Source: Pseudomonas sp. GOM7
GTDB lineage: Bacteria > Pseudomonadota > Gammaproteobacteria > Pseudomonadales > Pseudomonadaceae
NCBI RefSeq assembly: GCF_026723825.1
Contig: NZ_CP113519.1
Location: forward strand, 3,410,001-3,474,000
Direction of reading: 5' to 3'
DNA: 64,000 nt
The notes below the pieces were generated by a model that saw only the letters and a program-made list of their open reading frames with translations, was not told where the DNA came from and ran no database searches. Position numbers and translations under genes: made by a program. Shown one piece after another: positions 1 to 7,881 of this stretch (position 1 is the first letter of the stretch; each line of letters starts with the position of its first letter).

Positions 1-194
1 TCGGCGAACTCCGGCAGGGAAATCTCCATGCCGCCATAGGCCTTGGGCTGGAAGGCGCGGTGCATGCCGATGCCCTTGAGCAAGGCGATATTCTCGTCCG
101 GCACCTTGCGCGCCTGCTCGGCACGCGAAGCATTGGCGGCAATGGCGGGGAGGATGGCTTTGAGGTCTTCGAGGAGTGGATTTGGCTTTTTCAT
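1..194 (-). CDS. 4-hydroxyphenylacetate 3-hydroxylase, oxygenase component, C2 type (partial)
   Basis: Only the first 64 codons are inside the window; the gene runs off the left edge. The visible N-terminus (MKKPNPLLEDLK..., then KVPDENIALLKGIG and HRAFQPKAYGGMEISLPEFA) matches from memory the start of the acyl-CoA-dehydrogenase-fold, FMNH2-dependent 4-hydroxyphenylacetate 3-hydroxylase (C2 component, Acinetobacter type). It would make homoprotocatechuate, the substrate of the hpa operon that starts near 7.2 kb. It lacks the roughly 40-residue N-terminal extension I remember for the Acinetobacter protein. HpaB-type hydroxylases are a different family. The reductase partner is not in view. Related alternatives are HsaA-like flavin monooxygenases, but the hpa context favours this call. 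Confidence 0.8.
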   Translation of the reverse strand, partial: MKKPNPLLEDLKAILPAIAANASRAEQARKVPDENIALLKGIGMHRAFQPKAYGGMEISLPEFA

Positions 195-342
195 CTGAGT
201 ACGAGCCCTGATTATTGTTAGCTGTAGATCGCGGCAGGTGACTCGTTGACGACACTGACAGGCTGCTCGTGCAGCCCGTCAGCCTGCGCATCAAGTGCGA
301 TTCCGGCCGAGGGACGCGCTCATTATGGGTACTGGTAGGCGG

Positions 343-380
343 GCTAAAAATGCATCTTCCGGGGACTAAATTGCACTTTT
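343..380 (-). promoter_or_regulatory. Candidate activator site upstream of the hydroxylase (copy 1)
   Basis: Read on the minus strand this 38-bp stretch begins AAAAGTGCAATT and matches the plus strand at 7039-7076 in 26 of 38 positions, including the first 12 exactly. It contains two TGCA half-elements 21 bp apart (TGCAC at 372 and TGCAT at 351 on the plus strand), the spacing expected for an AraC-family direct repeat. It ends 149 bp upstream of the hydroxylase start; copy 2 ends 148 bp upstream of hpaG1. HpaA binding is an inference. Confidence 0.5.
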
Positions 381-411
381 CATAGAGATTTGCAGCATTA
401 CCTCGCAACAA

Positions 412-427
412 CGTTAATCTATTAACG
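412..427. promoter_or_regulatory. Candidate HpaR operator upstream of the MFS gene
   Basis: CGTTAATCTATTAACG has perfect 7-bp inverted arms around a 2-bp centre, 37 bp before the MFS start codon at 465. Its core GTTAATCTATTAAC matches 12 of 14 bases with sites at 5293-5306 (minus strand) and 7157-7170, both next to hpaR-controlled genes. MarR-family regulators bind palindromes of this kind; assignment to HpaR is inference. Confidence 0.55.
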
Positions 428-464
428 ACCACCCCACTGGCGACCTCTGCCCGGACGCACCCCG

Positions 465-1682
465 ATGCCCGCCCTTCCCCTCGCGCCCCAACACCACCTG
501 CTGCGCGCCCTGCGTCACCGTAACTTTCGCCTGTACTTCATCGGCCATGCCATTTCGACATTGGGCACCTGGATCCAGCAGGTGGCACTGGCCTGGCTGA
601 TCTATCGCCTGAGCGGATCAGCGGCCTTGCTCGGCCTAACCACCTGTGTCGCCCTATTGCCACAACTATTCGTCGGCCCCCTGGCCGGCGCCTGGATCGA
701 CCGCCACGACAAACGCCGCCTGCTCATCCTGGTCGAGGCTCTGCTCGGCGTGCAGGCGCTGGTGCTGGCCCTGCTCACCTGGCTCGGCTGGATAAACCCG
801 GTACTGATAGTCGCCATGGCCGCACTGATGGGCGTGCTCAACGCCTTCGACACGCCCTTGCGACAGTCGCTGCTCAGCCAGTTCATCGACGACCGCGCCG
901 ACCTGCCCAACGCCCTGGCCCTCAACGCCATGCTGTTCACCGCCTCGCGCTTCATCGGCCCGCCCCTGGCGGGGCTGCTGCTGGGCGTATCCAGCGAGGC
1001 GCTGTGCTTTTTCCTCAATGGTTTGTCCTACCTGGCGCTGGTGATTGGCCTACTGCTGATCCACCTGCGCCCCGCCGAACGGGCGGCCGGCTCCTACCGC
1101 CACCTGCTCGGTGAAGGCCTGCGCTACGCCCGGCACAACCCGCGCATCCGGGCGATGATGCTCAGCGTGCTGGTGATCAACTTCACGGCGTCGAGCTACG
1201 CCGTGCTACTGCCGGTGTTCGCCAAGGATATCTTCGCTGGCGACGCCACCACCCTCGGCTGGCTCTGGGGCGCTGCCGGGCTCGGCTCGCTGCTGTCGAC
1301 CGTGCTGCTGGCCTCGCGCCTATCCGTGGACTCGCTGCCGCGCACCATCCTCGCCGCCAGCGCCGTCACCGCCCTGGCCCTGCTGGTCTTCGCCGGTAGC
1401 GACATGCTGCCGCTATCGCTCGCCGCCATGGCGCTGATCGGCTTCGGCATCACGGTGAGCAATGTCGGTACCAATATCGTGCTGCAAAGCGAAGCCCCGG
1501 AAGCCCTGCGCGGGCGCATCGTCTCCCTCTACACCTCCACCCGCTTCGGCTTCGACGCCCTCGGCGGCCTGCTGGTCGGGCTACTCGCCGCCCACCTCGG
1601 CGCGCCATGGGTGATGGCGCTGGCTGGAGGGGTGTTGTTGGTCTATTGCGGGTGGGTTGGATTGAGGAGCGGGCGCGGGTAA
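465..1682 (+). CDS. MFS transporter, EntS-like (MFS_3) family
   Basis: A 405-residue integral membrane protein with about 12 hydrophobic segments and the MFS loop motif after the second helix (GPLAGAWIDRHDKRR, near residue 70). The overall pattern resembles the enterobactin-exporter/MFS_3 group, which are proton-driven exporters or uptake carriers. It is transcribed away from the partial hydroxylase gene and has the palindrome at 412-427 just upstream, so it may belong to the HpaR regulon and move 4-hydroxyphenylacetate or a related phenolic. That role is inferred only from position. No hpaX-like AAHS carrier is seen in the left locus. Confidence 0.75.
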   Translation: MPALPLAPQHHLLRALRHRNFRLYFIGHAISTLGTWIQQVALAWLIYRLSGSAALLGLTTCVALLPQLFVGPLAGAWIDRHDKRRLLILVEALLGVQALVLALLTWLGWINPVLIVAMAALMGVLNAFDTPLRQSLLSQFIDDRADLPNALALNAMLFTASRFIGPPLAGLLLGVSSEALCFFLNGLSYLALVIGLLLIHLRPAERAAGSYRHLLGEGLRYARHNPRIRAMMLSVLVINFTASSYAVLLPVFAKDIFAGDATTLGWLWGAAGLGSLLSTVLLASRLSVDSLPRTILAASAVTALALLVFAGSDMLPLSLAAMALIGFGITVSNVGTNIVLQSEAPEALRGRIVSLYTSTRFGFDALGGLLVGLLAAHLGAPWVMALAGGVLLVYCGWVGLRSGRG

Positions 1683-1889
1683 TCTCAGTTTCGCTGATAC
1701 ACGTCAACTCGATACCAGATTCATGCTTTGCCGTAGAAACTTGCCTACTCGTGATGTCGATATTGTCGATAAGACTACCCTGACCGGACATCAGCATGCC
1801 ATCTTAGACTGAGAAACCAAGTTAATACAGACAGGCCTCCTGAGTCCCAGCTTATAAATGACAGACTGCTTTCAGAAAAGGAAAAAATA

Positions 1890-3758
1890 GTGCAAGAAGT
1901 TCGCGTCGAAAAGATATTCATTGAAAGCTTCAAAAAAATTAAAAAAGAGACAATTGAACTAAAACCAATCACAGCAATTGTTGGAGGAAACACTAGCGGG
2001 AAAAGCAGCATCCTCCAAGCCGCACAACTATGCACATCACTAATACAAGCAGCCTTTATCGAGAGCACCGGGCGCACTATTAAAAAACTTAAAACACTCG
2101 CACCAGACGAAGTACTATACCGCCCCACCGAAAAACTTCTCAACCTTCGCAACGGTGAGCCTGCAAGCCAAACAAGAGGCTTTACCCTCGGGTATGAATG
2201 TACATTAACCCACCCAGACAACAATCAAACCCTGGCATTATCAGTTGTAGTCACCAGAGGTAAAAACGCAAACTTAGCTCTAAACTACTCTGGCGACATA
2301 GAGCTGATGCCCATTCTCGGAGATCAAGACCAGCCATTTTCCATTTTGAATCCTGGACTTTCAGGAATACCATTAAGAGAAGAGTGGAGAACCAGAGGCG
2401 CTCTTGACGCTGCTGCGATGCATGGTGATGCAAACTTATACCTGCGCACATTATTAGACCACTTACTACATAAAGAAATGGCCCCGGAAAATGTTTCCGA
2501 CTGGTGCAATGGATACCTACAAATAGATGGCTTGCCAGAACACTCGCCCTGGCGCTCATTTTGCACTTTTCTCGATGCCTGCTATCCTGGCGCACGCGTA
2601 TATATAAACCACAACAGTAAGAAAGATCGCTACATTGACGTAAGCGTGGAGTATAAGGAGCAATTTTTCACACTAGACTCCGCCTCAACCGGAATGTTGC
2701 AGATTATTCAGATTCTTGCCTACGCATGCTTTTATGCCCCTCCTCTTTTGATGCTAGATGAGCCAGATACACATTTGCATGCAGATAGCCAGGCCAGGTT
2801 ACATCAGGCACTGAAAACTCTCACTACCAGTACGAATACCCGCGTTGTTTTGGCGACTCACTCCCCGCAATTAATGCAGCTCATGATGGATGATGAGAAT
2901 GTTCAAATGATATGGCTAGACTCAGGTGAGCAAGTTGCAGTGCCTCCAGGCCAGAGACCGGCTATTCCTCTACTTATGGAGCTAGGTGCACTTAACCTTG
3001 GCGCTGAAGCATTTGACAGCAAGAACAAGCTTATCCTCCTAACAGAGGACAAAGATACCGATTTCATCAAGGCATTTACCAGAGCAAACTACAAAGGAAA
3101 ATTTGCTTGCTTGTCATACCACGGCTGTGGAAATCTTTCCGGCGCACGACAACTAGCTACTCTTCTGAGCGAACTAAGGCCAGACGCCAAAATAGTAATA
3201 CATAGAGATAGAGACTTTAGAACGGACGAAGAAATATCTTTCGAGCTTGAGCTAACCAAAGCACGCCTAAAGCTTGAGGGATGCGACAAAGTTTCCGAGA
3301 TATTTACACCACTCAACGATATCGAACATTCTTTTCTAAACCCGCGCCACCTTCAATTCTCTTTAAAAGATATTGCAACCAGAGAACAGATCAGAGAAGC
3401 ATTATCCAATGCCCTAGCAATCAAGCGTGACGACCTGACAGGAAAAATACGCTCCGCCAGAGACGTGATAAAAAGAAACCTTTACGACTGTACTCGAATG
3501 AAAAGCAAGCTAACCGAAAGGCGTATTTCCGGAATACCCAACACACCGCCAAAAGAAAAATCTTTTCTGCCGCCAGATGGAAGACACCCCTTAGAAATCT
3601 CCCAATGCCACGGAAAGACTGCTTATCGTGCATTCATCGCTGAGCTTCATAAAATCATAAAGGGCGACAGCAAAGAAATTCAACCAGCCATTCTTAGGAC
3701 ATCTTCTTTTTTGCGCAACAGTGAATGGACAGAAACCTTGAATAACACAAAAACTTAG
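1890..3758 (+). CDS. OLD-like AAA ATPase with TOPRIM-type C-terminal domain
   Basis: A 622-residue SMC/OLD-type ATPase. Walker A is GGNTSGKSS near residues 31-39, Walker B is LLMLDEPDTH near 285-295, followed by an H-loop (LATHSPQLMQL). The C-terminal part carries a TOPRIM-like pattern: E386 in LLTEDKDTDF and a DRD motif (IVIHRDRDF, near 440). OLD-family proteins couple ATPase and nuclease activity and many act in phage defence. The GTG start has AGGA 7 bp upstream. Base composition is far more AT-rich than every neighbour and codon use differs, a clear sign of recent transfer. No partner gene, reverse transcriptase or protease lies next to it, so it looks like a stand-alone cargo gene. Substrate is unknown. 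Confidence 0.7.
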   Translation: MQEVRVEKIFIESFKKIKKETIELKPITAIVGGNTSGKSSILQAAQLCTSLIQAAFIESTGRTIKKLKTLAPDEVLYRPTEKLLNLRNGEPASQTRGFTLGYECTLTHPDNNQTLALSVVVTRGKNANLALNYSGDIELMPILGDQDQPFSILNPGLSGIPLREEWRTRGALDAAAMHGDANLYLRTLLDHLLHKEMAPENVSDWCNGYLQIDGLPEHSPWRSFCTFLDACYPGARVYINHNSKKDRYIDVSVEYKEQFFTLDSASTGMLQIIQILAYACFYAPPLLMLDEPDTHLHADSQARLHQALKTLTTSTNTRVVLATHSPQLMQLMMDDENVQMIWLDSGEQVAVPPGQRPAIPLLMELGALNLGAEAFDSKNKLILLTEDKDTDFIKAFTRANYKGKFACLSYHGCGNLSGARQLATLLSELRPDAKIVIHRDRDFRTDEEISFELELTKARLKLEGCDKVSEIFTPLNDIEHSFLNPRHLQFSLKDIATREQIREALSNALAIKRDDLTGKIRSARDVIKRNLYDCTRMKSKLTERRISGIPNTPPKEKSFLPPDGRHPLEISQCHGKTAYRAFIAELHKIIKGDSKEIQPAILRTSSFLRNSEWTETLNNTKT

Positions 3759-3890
3759 AGCAATAACAACAAGCCAATAATATGAACCCAACCATGACCT
3801 TGAAGGTGATCGAAAGACTCAAAGCACTGATACAACCAGAATAAGGATACGGATTTATTTATAGCCTCGGCTGACCGCTCCTGGCCGAAA

Positions 3891-3916
3891 GCGCCCTTCA
3901 TCACCACGCAGGGCGC
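3891..3916 (-). terminator. Possible weak terminator after hpaA
   Basis: GCGCCCT and AGGGCGC form a 7-bp stem with a 12-nt loop just past the hpaA stop codon. On the minus strand it is followed by TTTCGG, a poor U tract, so intrinsic termination is uncertain. Confidence 0.3.
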
Positions 3917-3925
3917 ACAAAGCCC

Positions 3926-4828
3926 CTACTCCACCACTCCCTTCGCCACCCGATACTCCCCCGGCGTCACGCCTGCATTGCGGGTGAAGAACCGGCTGAA
4001 ATAAGCCGGGTCCTTGAAGCCAAGCTGGTAGCAGATTTCGTTGACCGAGCTGCCGGTGAACAGCAGCAGGCGCTTGGCTTCCTGCATCAAGCGGTCGAAT
4101 ACCAGGCGTTTGGACGGCAGGTCGGCGATGCGCCGGCAGATGTCGTTGAGGCGCGCTTCGGTGACGCCCAGTTGCGTGGCGTAGCGGCTCAGCGACCAGT
4201 GTTCCTGATAGTGGGTTTCGATCAGGGCGTTGAAGCGCTGGAAGATGTGCAGATCCTCGCCGCGCGCCGGCTGTGCCTGGATGCTGCGGGCCGACAGGCG
4301 CAGCAGGCTGACGAAGATCAGCCGGGTCAGCGCTGCCAGGCTGAGTTCGCGGCCAGGGCGGGCGTCGGCGAACTCACTGCGCAGCTCGTCGAACAGCAGG
4401 TTCAACCGCGCCACCTCGCCGTCGTATTGCCCGTCCAGCTCGCCTACCGCCACGCACAGGGGCGCGATCTGCGGCCCCTGGGCCAAGCCCTGGCGGCTCT
4501 CCAGCAGCGGCCAGACCAGTTCCTGGCGCACGGTGAGCACATGGCCGTCGCTGTCGGCGTCGGTGACGAAGGCATGGGGGAAAGTCGGCGGGGTGAGGAA
4601 GAACATCGGCCCCTGTTGCTGGTAGCGCTGGTCGTCCAGGTACACCCGCACCACACCGCTCTTGACGTAGTGCACCTGAAAGAAGCGGTCATGCCGATGC
4701 ACCGGCATGTTGCGGCCAAAGAAGTCGGCCAGCTTGCCGAGCGCTTCGTAATGCACGTCCGCATCGGCATAGCGCTGATCGTAGACCTGGCCGATGTTGA
4801 TGTTGGGGATGGGTTGCGGATCGTGCAT
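3926..4828 (-). CDS. hpaA: 4-hydroxyphenylacetate catabolism activator HpaA (AraC/XylS family)
   Basis: A 300-residue AraC-family protein. The N-terminal half is a cupin-like effector domain beginning NINIGQVYDQRYADADVHYE, with PVHRHDRFFQVHYVKSG and HAFVTDADSDGHVLTVRQELVWPL blocks that match the enterobacterial HpaA I remember. The C-terminal half (about 190-295) has two helix-turn-helix units, the second containing EICYQLGFKDPAYFSRFFTRNAG. HpaA senses 4-hydroxyphenylacetate and activates the hydroxylase genes. It lies 17 bp downstream of hpaR on the same strand, probably in one transcript. The 38-bp repeat upstream of the hydroxylase and hpaG1 is its likely target. Confidence 0.92.
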   Translation of the reverse strand: MHDPQPIPNINIGQVYDQRYADADVHYEALGKLADFFGRNMPVHRHDRFFQVHYVKSGVVRVYLDDQRYQQQGPMFFLTPPTFPHAFVTDADSDGHVLTVRQELVWPLLESRQGLAQGPQIAPLCVAVGELDGQYDGEVARLNLLFDELRSEFADARPGRELSLAALTRLIFVSLLRLSARSIQAQPARGEDLHIFQRFNALIETHYQEHWSLSRYATQLGVTEARLNDICRRIADLPSKRLVFDRLMQEAKRLLLFTGSSVNEICYQLGFKDPAYFSRFFTRNAGVTPGEYRVAKGVVE

Positions 4829-4845
4829 TAGCGCCCCTAGCAGGC

Positions 4846-5268
4846 TCAGGGCTTGATCTGCTTGAGTTCGTTGAGCAGGCCAAGCAGTTGCTGCAGCTTC
4901 TCTTCGCCGAACTGTTGCTGAATGCGCTGGTAGTTGCGCTCCATGCCGTCACTCATGGAGAGGAAGCAGGCGTGGCCCTTCTCGGTGAGGTTGATGTGTA
5001 CGCGGCGCTGGTCGGTGGTGGACTTGCGCCGCACGACGATGCCGTCGCGCTCCAGGCGGCTGAGCACGCCGGTCATGCTCGGCTTGAGGATGCAGGCCAG
5101 CTCGGCCAGGCGAAAACTCTCCATTTCCCCCTGTTGACGCAGGATGCGGATGACCCGCCATTGCTGTTCGGTCAGGCCATGCTCGTTGAGCAACGGGCGG
5201 AAGAAACTCATGGCCGCCTCACGGGCCTGCAGCAGGGTAAGGGTCAGGGAGGGTCGAGGTGTTGGCAT
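4846..5268 (-). CDS. hpaR: Homoprotocatechuate operon repressor HpaR (MarR family)
   Basis: A 140-residue winged-helix MarR protein. LTLLQAREAAMSFFRPLLNEHGLTEQQWRVIRIL and ACILKPSMTGVLSRLERDGIV match HpaR closely; the second block is the recognition helix region. HpaR represses the meta-cleavage operon until 4-hydroxyphenylacetate or homoprotocatechuate is present. I chose ATG at 5268 (MPTPRPSL); an in-frame GTG at 5280 would add four residues, and neither has a strong ribosome site. It is divergent from the aldehyde dehydrogenase and has a candidate operator at 5293-5306 only 25 bp upstream, so it probably represses itself. Confidence 0.92.
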   Translation of the reverse strand: MPTPRPSLTLTLLQAREAAMSFFRPLLNEHGLTEQQWRVIRILRQQGEMESFRLAELACILKPSMTGVLSRLERDGIVVRRKSTTDQRRVHINLTEKGHACFLSMSDGMERNYQRIQQQFGEEKLQQLLGLLNELKQIKP

Positions 5269-5292
5269 GGCAAGGTTCACAGAACGAAATTA

Positions 5293-5306
5293 GTAAATAG
5301 CTTAAC
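5293..5306 (-). promoter_or_regulatory. Candidate HpaR operator between hpaR and aldehyde dehydrogenase
   Basis: On the minus strand this reads GTTAAGCTATTTAC, identical at 12 of 14 positions to the palindrome core at 413-426. It lies in the divergent hpaR/aldehyde dehydrogenase promoter region and would allow autoregulation. It is followed by TTAACGAAA, also found next to the hpaG operator (7166-7174). Confidence 0.5.
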
Positions 5307-5483
5307 GAAATAAAGCAGATGGCGCCCTACCGTCAATCACTGCCTGCGTGACTGGCATGCTCATACATGGCCTGCGGCAGCCTCGGTCAAGCTCGCCGGC
5401 CTGCCCGCTCTTATGCTGAGCCCCAACTGACTCGTGCAACCGCGCGATGCCGGCAACTCATTCGCAGCAGGAGCTCCGCGCCC

Positions 5484-6983
5484 ATGGCCACCTCTCTCGT
5501 ATCTACCCTCCCCGCCGTCGAAGGATTTCTGGACAAGCGCCATCGCTCCTTCCTCGATGGTGGCCAGTGCCGCACTCAACATGAGCGGAGCATGGACATT
5601 CTCGACCCGGCAACCGCTGGCGTGCTGACCCGGGTGCAACTCGCCGATCTGGAAGAGGTGGACGCCGTCGTCGCCTCGGCCCATCGCGCCTTTACCTCGG
5701 GCTGCTGGAGCAAGCTGGCGCCTGCCGCGCGTGAACGCATCCTGCTGCGCTTCGCCGATCTGGTCGAAGCCCATGGCGAAGAGCTGGCCCAACTGGAAAC
5801 CCTCAACCAGGGCAAGTCGATCCACCTGTCGCGCGCCATCGAAGTCGGCGCCTCGCTCAACTACATGCGCTACATGGCCGGCTGGGCCACCAAGATCGAA
5901 GGCCAGACGCTCGACGTGTCCATCCCCATGCCGGAACACGCGCGCTTCAATGCCTACACCCGGCGCGAGCCGGCGGGCGTGGTGGCGGGTATCGTGCCGT
6001 GGAACTTCCCGATGATGATTGCCCTGTGGAAGGTCATCCCGGCGCTGGCCTGCGGCTGCACCGTGATCATCAAGCCAGCCGACGAAACCCCGCTGACCGC
6101 CCTGCGCCTGGCCGAACTGGCGGTCGAGGCCGGCATCCCGGCCGGTGTGTTCAACGTGCTGATCGGCCGTGGCGCCGAGGTCGGCCCGGCGCTGGTGGCG
6201 CATCCGCTGGTGAACAAGGTGTCCTTCACCGGCTCCACGGCGGTCGGCAAGCAGGTGGGCATCGCCGCGCTGCAGAACATGACGCGCTTCATCCTCGAAC
6301 TGGGCGGCAAGAACCCCATGCTGCTGCTGGAGGACGCCGACCTCGACAAGGCCGTGGCCGGCGCGATCGGCGGCGGGCTGCTCAATCAGGGCCAGGTATG
6401 CGCAGCCGCTTCGCGCATCTATGTTCAGGCGCGTCAGTACGAGCGCTTCGTCGAGGCGCTCAGCGCCCAGGTCGGCGCACTGAGCATCGGTGCCGGCATG
6501 GACGCCACCGCCCAGGTCGGCCCGCTGGTGTCGAAGAAACAGCAAAGCAGCGTGCTCAATTACCTGGAGATCGCCCGCCGCGAAGGCGCGCGCTTCGCCG
6601 CTGGCGGCCAGCCCGTGGATCTGCCCGGCTACTTCGTCGCCCCGACCGTACTGGCCGACATGCAGCAGCGCATGACCTGCGTGCAGGAAGAGATCTTCGG
6701 CCCGGTGCTGTCCGTGGTGCCCTACGACAACCTCGAACAAGGGCTGCAGATGGTCAACGACAGCCGCTACGGCCTGACCGCCAGCCTCTGGAGCAATGAC
6801 CTGGGCCGGGTGATGGAGCTGATCCCGCAGATCGAGGCCGGCACCGTCTGGGTCAACAACCATGTCCCGGTCGACCCCAACCTGCCCTTCGGCGGCTACA
6901 AGCAGTCGGGCATGGGCCGTGAGTTCGGCCGCAGCGCCATCGAGGGCTTCACCGAAATCAAATCGGTGTGCATCACCTATTGA
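5484..6983 (+). CDS. Phenylacetaldehyde-type dehydrogenase (NAD+)
   Basis: A 499-residue aldehyde dehydrogenase with PWNFPMMIALWK, the FTGSTAVGK cofactor loop, general base Glu272 in LELGGKNP and catalytic Cys306 in NQGQVCAAAS. It resembles the FeaB/PadA group that oxidises phenylacetaldehyde or 4-hydroxyphenylacetaldehyde. In this context it would produce 4-hydroxyphenylacetate from the aldehyde formed in tyramine or tyrosine breakdown and so feed the hpa pathway. ATG at 5484 is chosen because CAGGAG lies 10 bp upstream; the open frame extends further 5' but without conserved sequence. Divergent from hpaR. Substrate is inferred from similarity and neighbours. Confidence 0.8.
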   Translation: MATSLVSTLPAVEGFLDKRHRSFLDGGQCRTQHERSMDILDPATAGVLTRVQLADLEEVDAVVASAHRAFTSGCWSKLAPAARERILLRFADLVEAHGEELAQLETLNQGKSIHLSRAIEVGASLNYMRYMAGWATKIEGQTLDVSIPMPEHARFNAYTRREPAGVVAGIVPWNFPMMIALWKVIPALACGCTVIIKPADETPLTALRLAELAVEAGIPAGVFNVLIGRGAEVGPALVAHPLVNKVSFTGSTAVGKQVGIAALQNMTRFILELGGKNPMLLLEDADLDKAVAGAIGGGLLNQGQVCAAASRIYVQARQYERFVEALSAQVGALSIGAGMDATAQVGPLVSKKQQSSVLNYLEIARREGARFAAGGQPVDLPGYFVAPTVLADMQQRMTCVQEEIFGPVLSVVPYDNLEQGLQMVNDSRYGLTASLWSNDLGRVMELIPQIEAGTVWVNNHVPVDPNLPFGGYKQSGMGREFGRSAIEGFTEIKSVCITY

Positions 6984-7038
6984 TGACAACGAGCGGCGGC
7001 GGCATGCCCAAGGCAACGCCGTCGTCTTGCACACCGGC

Positions 7039-7076
7039 AAAAGTGCAATTGATTCGCCGAAACAGCCATTAAAGCC
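7039..7076 (+). promoter_or_regulatory. Candidate activator site upstream of hpaG1 (copy 2)
   Basis: Begins AAAAGTGCAATT and aligns without gaps to the minus strand of 343-380 (26 of 38 identical). It sits 148 bp before the hpaG1 start, the same distance as copy 1 from the hydroxylase start. Likely an AraC-family (HpaA) or RNA polymerase contact region; not proven. Confidence 0.5.
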
Positions 7077-7156
7077 TGCATCCGGCGCCATCAATATCAA
7101 CACGACACGATCAGACTCGAAGCGGGCCAGAATTTCGTTTACATATTAACTTTAAA

Positions 7157-7170
7157 ATTAATATATTAAC
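7157..7170. promoter_or_regulatory. Candidate HpaR operator of the hpaG operon
   Basis: ATTAATATATTAAC contains the perfect 12-bp palindrome TTAATATATTAA (7158-7169) and agrees at 12 of 14 positions with the site at 413-426. It lies in a very AT-rich 40-bp stretch 54 bp upstream of the hpaG1 start, where it could overlap the promoter. Confidence 0.6.
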
Positions 7171-7223
7171 GAAAGCAGATGCCGAACCGGCGATGCCAAA
7201 CGCCCCGAGCAGGAGAACAAGAA

Positions 7224-7871
7224 ATGAGCCGCCCCACCGAACAGGCCGCCACCGGAACGCTTTTCGGCGTTGCGCTGAACTATCAAGGCCTGCTGCGCAG
7301 CCGCCTGGCCGAGTTCAACGAACCGCCTTACCAGCAGCCACCGCTCAAGCCGGTGCTGTTCATCAAGACGCCCAATACCCGCAATGGCGACGGCCAGCCG
7401 GTGGTGATGCCAGCCGGCGAGCGCCTGCAACCGGGTCCGGCTCTGGGCGTGGTGATCGGCAAGAGCGCCAGCCGCGTGACCGAGCAGGATGCCCTGAGCC
7501 ATGTCGCTGGCTACGTGATCGTCAATGAATTCAGCCTGCCGGAAGAGAGCTACTACCGCCCCGCCGTCAAGGCCAAGTGCCGCGATGGTTTCTGCGCGCT
7601 CAGCAGCGAAGTGATCGAGCTGGCCGACCCACACGCGCTGACCCTCAAGCTGCTGGTCAACGGCGAAGTGCGCCAGGAAAACACCACCGCCAACTTCGTG
7701 CGCAGCGTGCCGCGCCTGATCGCCGAACTCAGCGAGTTCATGACCCTGCATGCAGGCGACGTGCTGATCACCGGCACCCCGGAAGGTCGCGTCGACGTAC
7801 AGCCAGGCGATGAAGTGAGCGTGGAAATCAGCGGCCTGGGCCGCCTGACCAACCACATCGTGGCGCAGTAA
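7224..7871 (+). CDS. hpaG1: HpaG1: 4-hydroxyphenylacetate degradation isomerase/decarboxylase, N-terminal-type subunit
   Basis: A 215-residue fumarylacetoacetate-hydrolase-fold protein (LFGVALNYQ at the start, ALGVVIGKSASRVTEQDAL, VNEFSLPEESYYRP, ITGTPEGRVDVQPGDEV). With HpaG2 it decarboxylates 5-oxopent-3-ene-1,2,5-tricarboxylate and isomerises the product to 2-oxohept-4-ene-1,7-dioate. In E. coli the two halves are one polypeptide; here they are separate genes 10 bp apart. ATG at 7224 has AGGAGA 7 bp upstream. It is the first gene of the hpa meta-cleavage operon, behind the operator at 7157-7170. Confidence 0.88.
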   Translation: MSRPTEQAATGTLFGVALNYQGLLRSRLAEFNEPPYQQPPLKPVLFIKTPNTRNGDGQPVVMPAGERLQPGPALGVVIGKSASRVTEQDALSHVAGYVIVNEFSLPEESYYRPAVKAKCRDGFCALSSEVIELADPHALTLKLLVNGEVRQENTTANFVRSVPRLIAELSEFMTLHAGDVLITGTPEGRVDVQPGDEVSVEISGLGRLTNHIVAQ

Positions 7872-7881
7872 GGAGAGCAAG

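Noticed and set aside
3782..3844. 20-codon open frame after the OLD-like gene
   Set aside because: Too short, no ribosome site, and no sign it is a toxin or antitoxin partner.
5361..7103. 580-codon open frame antisense to the aldehyde dehydrogenase
   Set aside because: Low-complexity, His/Gly-rich translation without domains; the plus strand encodes a clear dehydrogenase.
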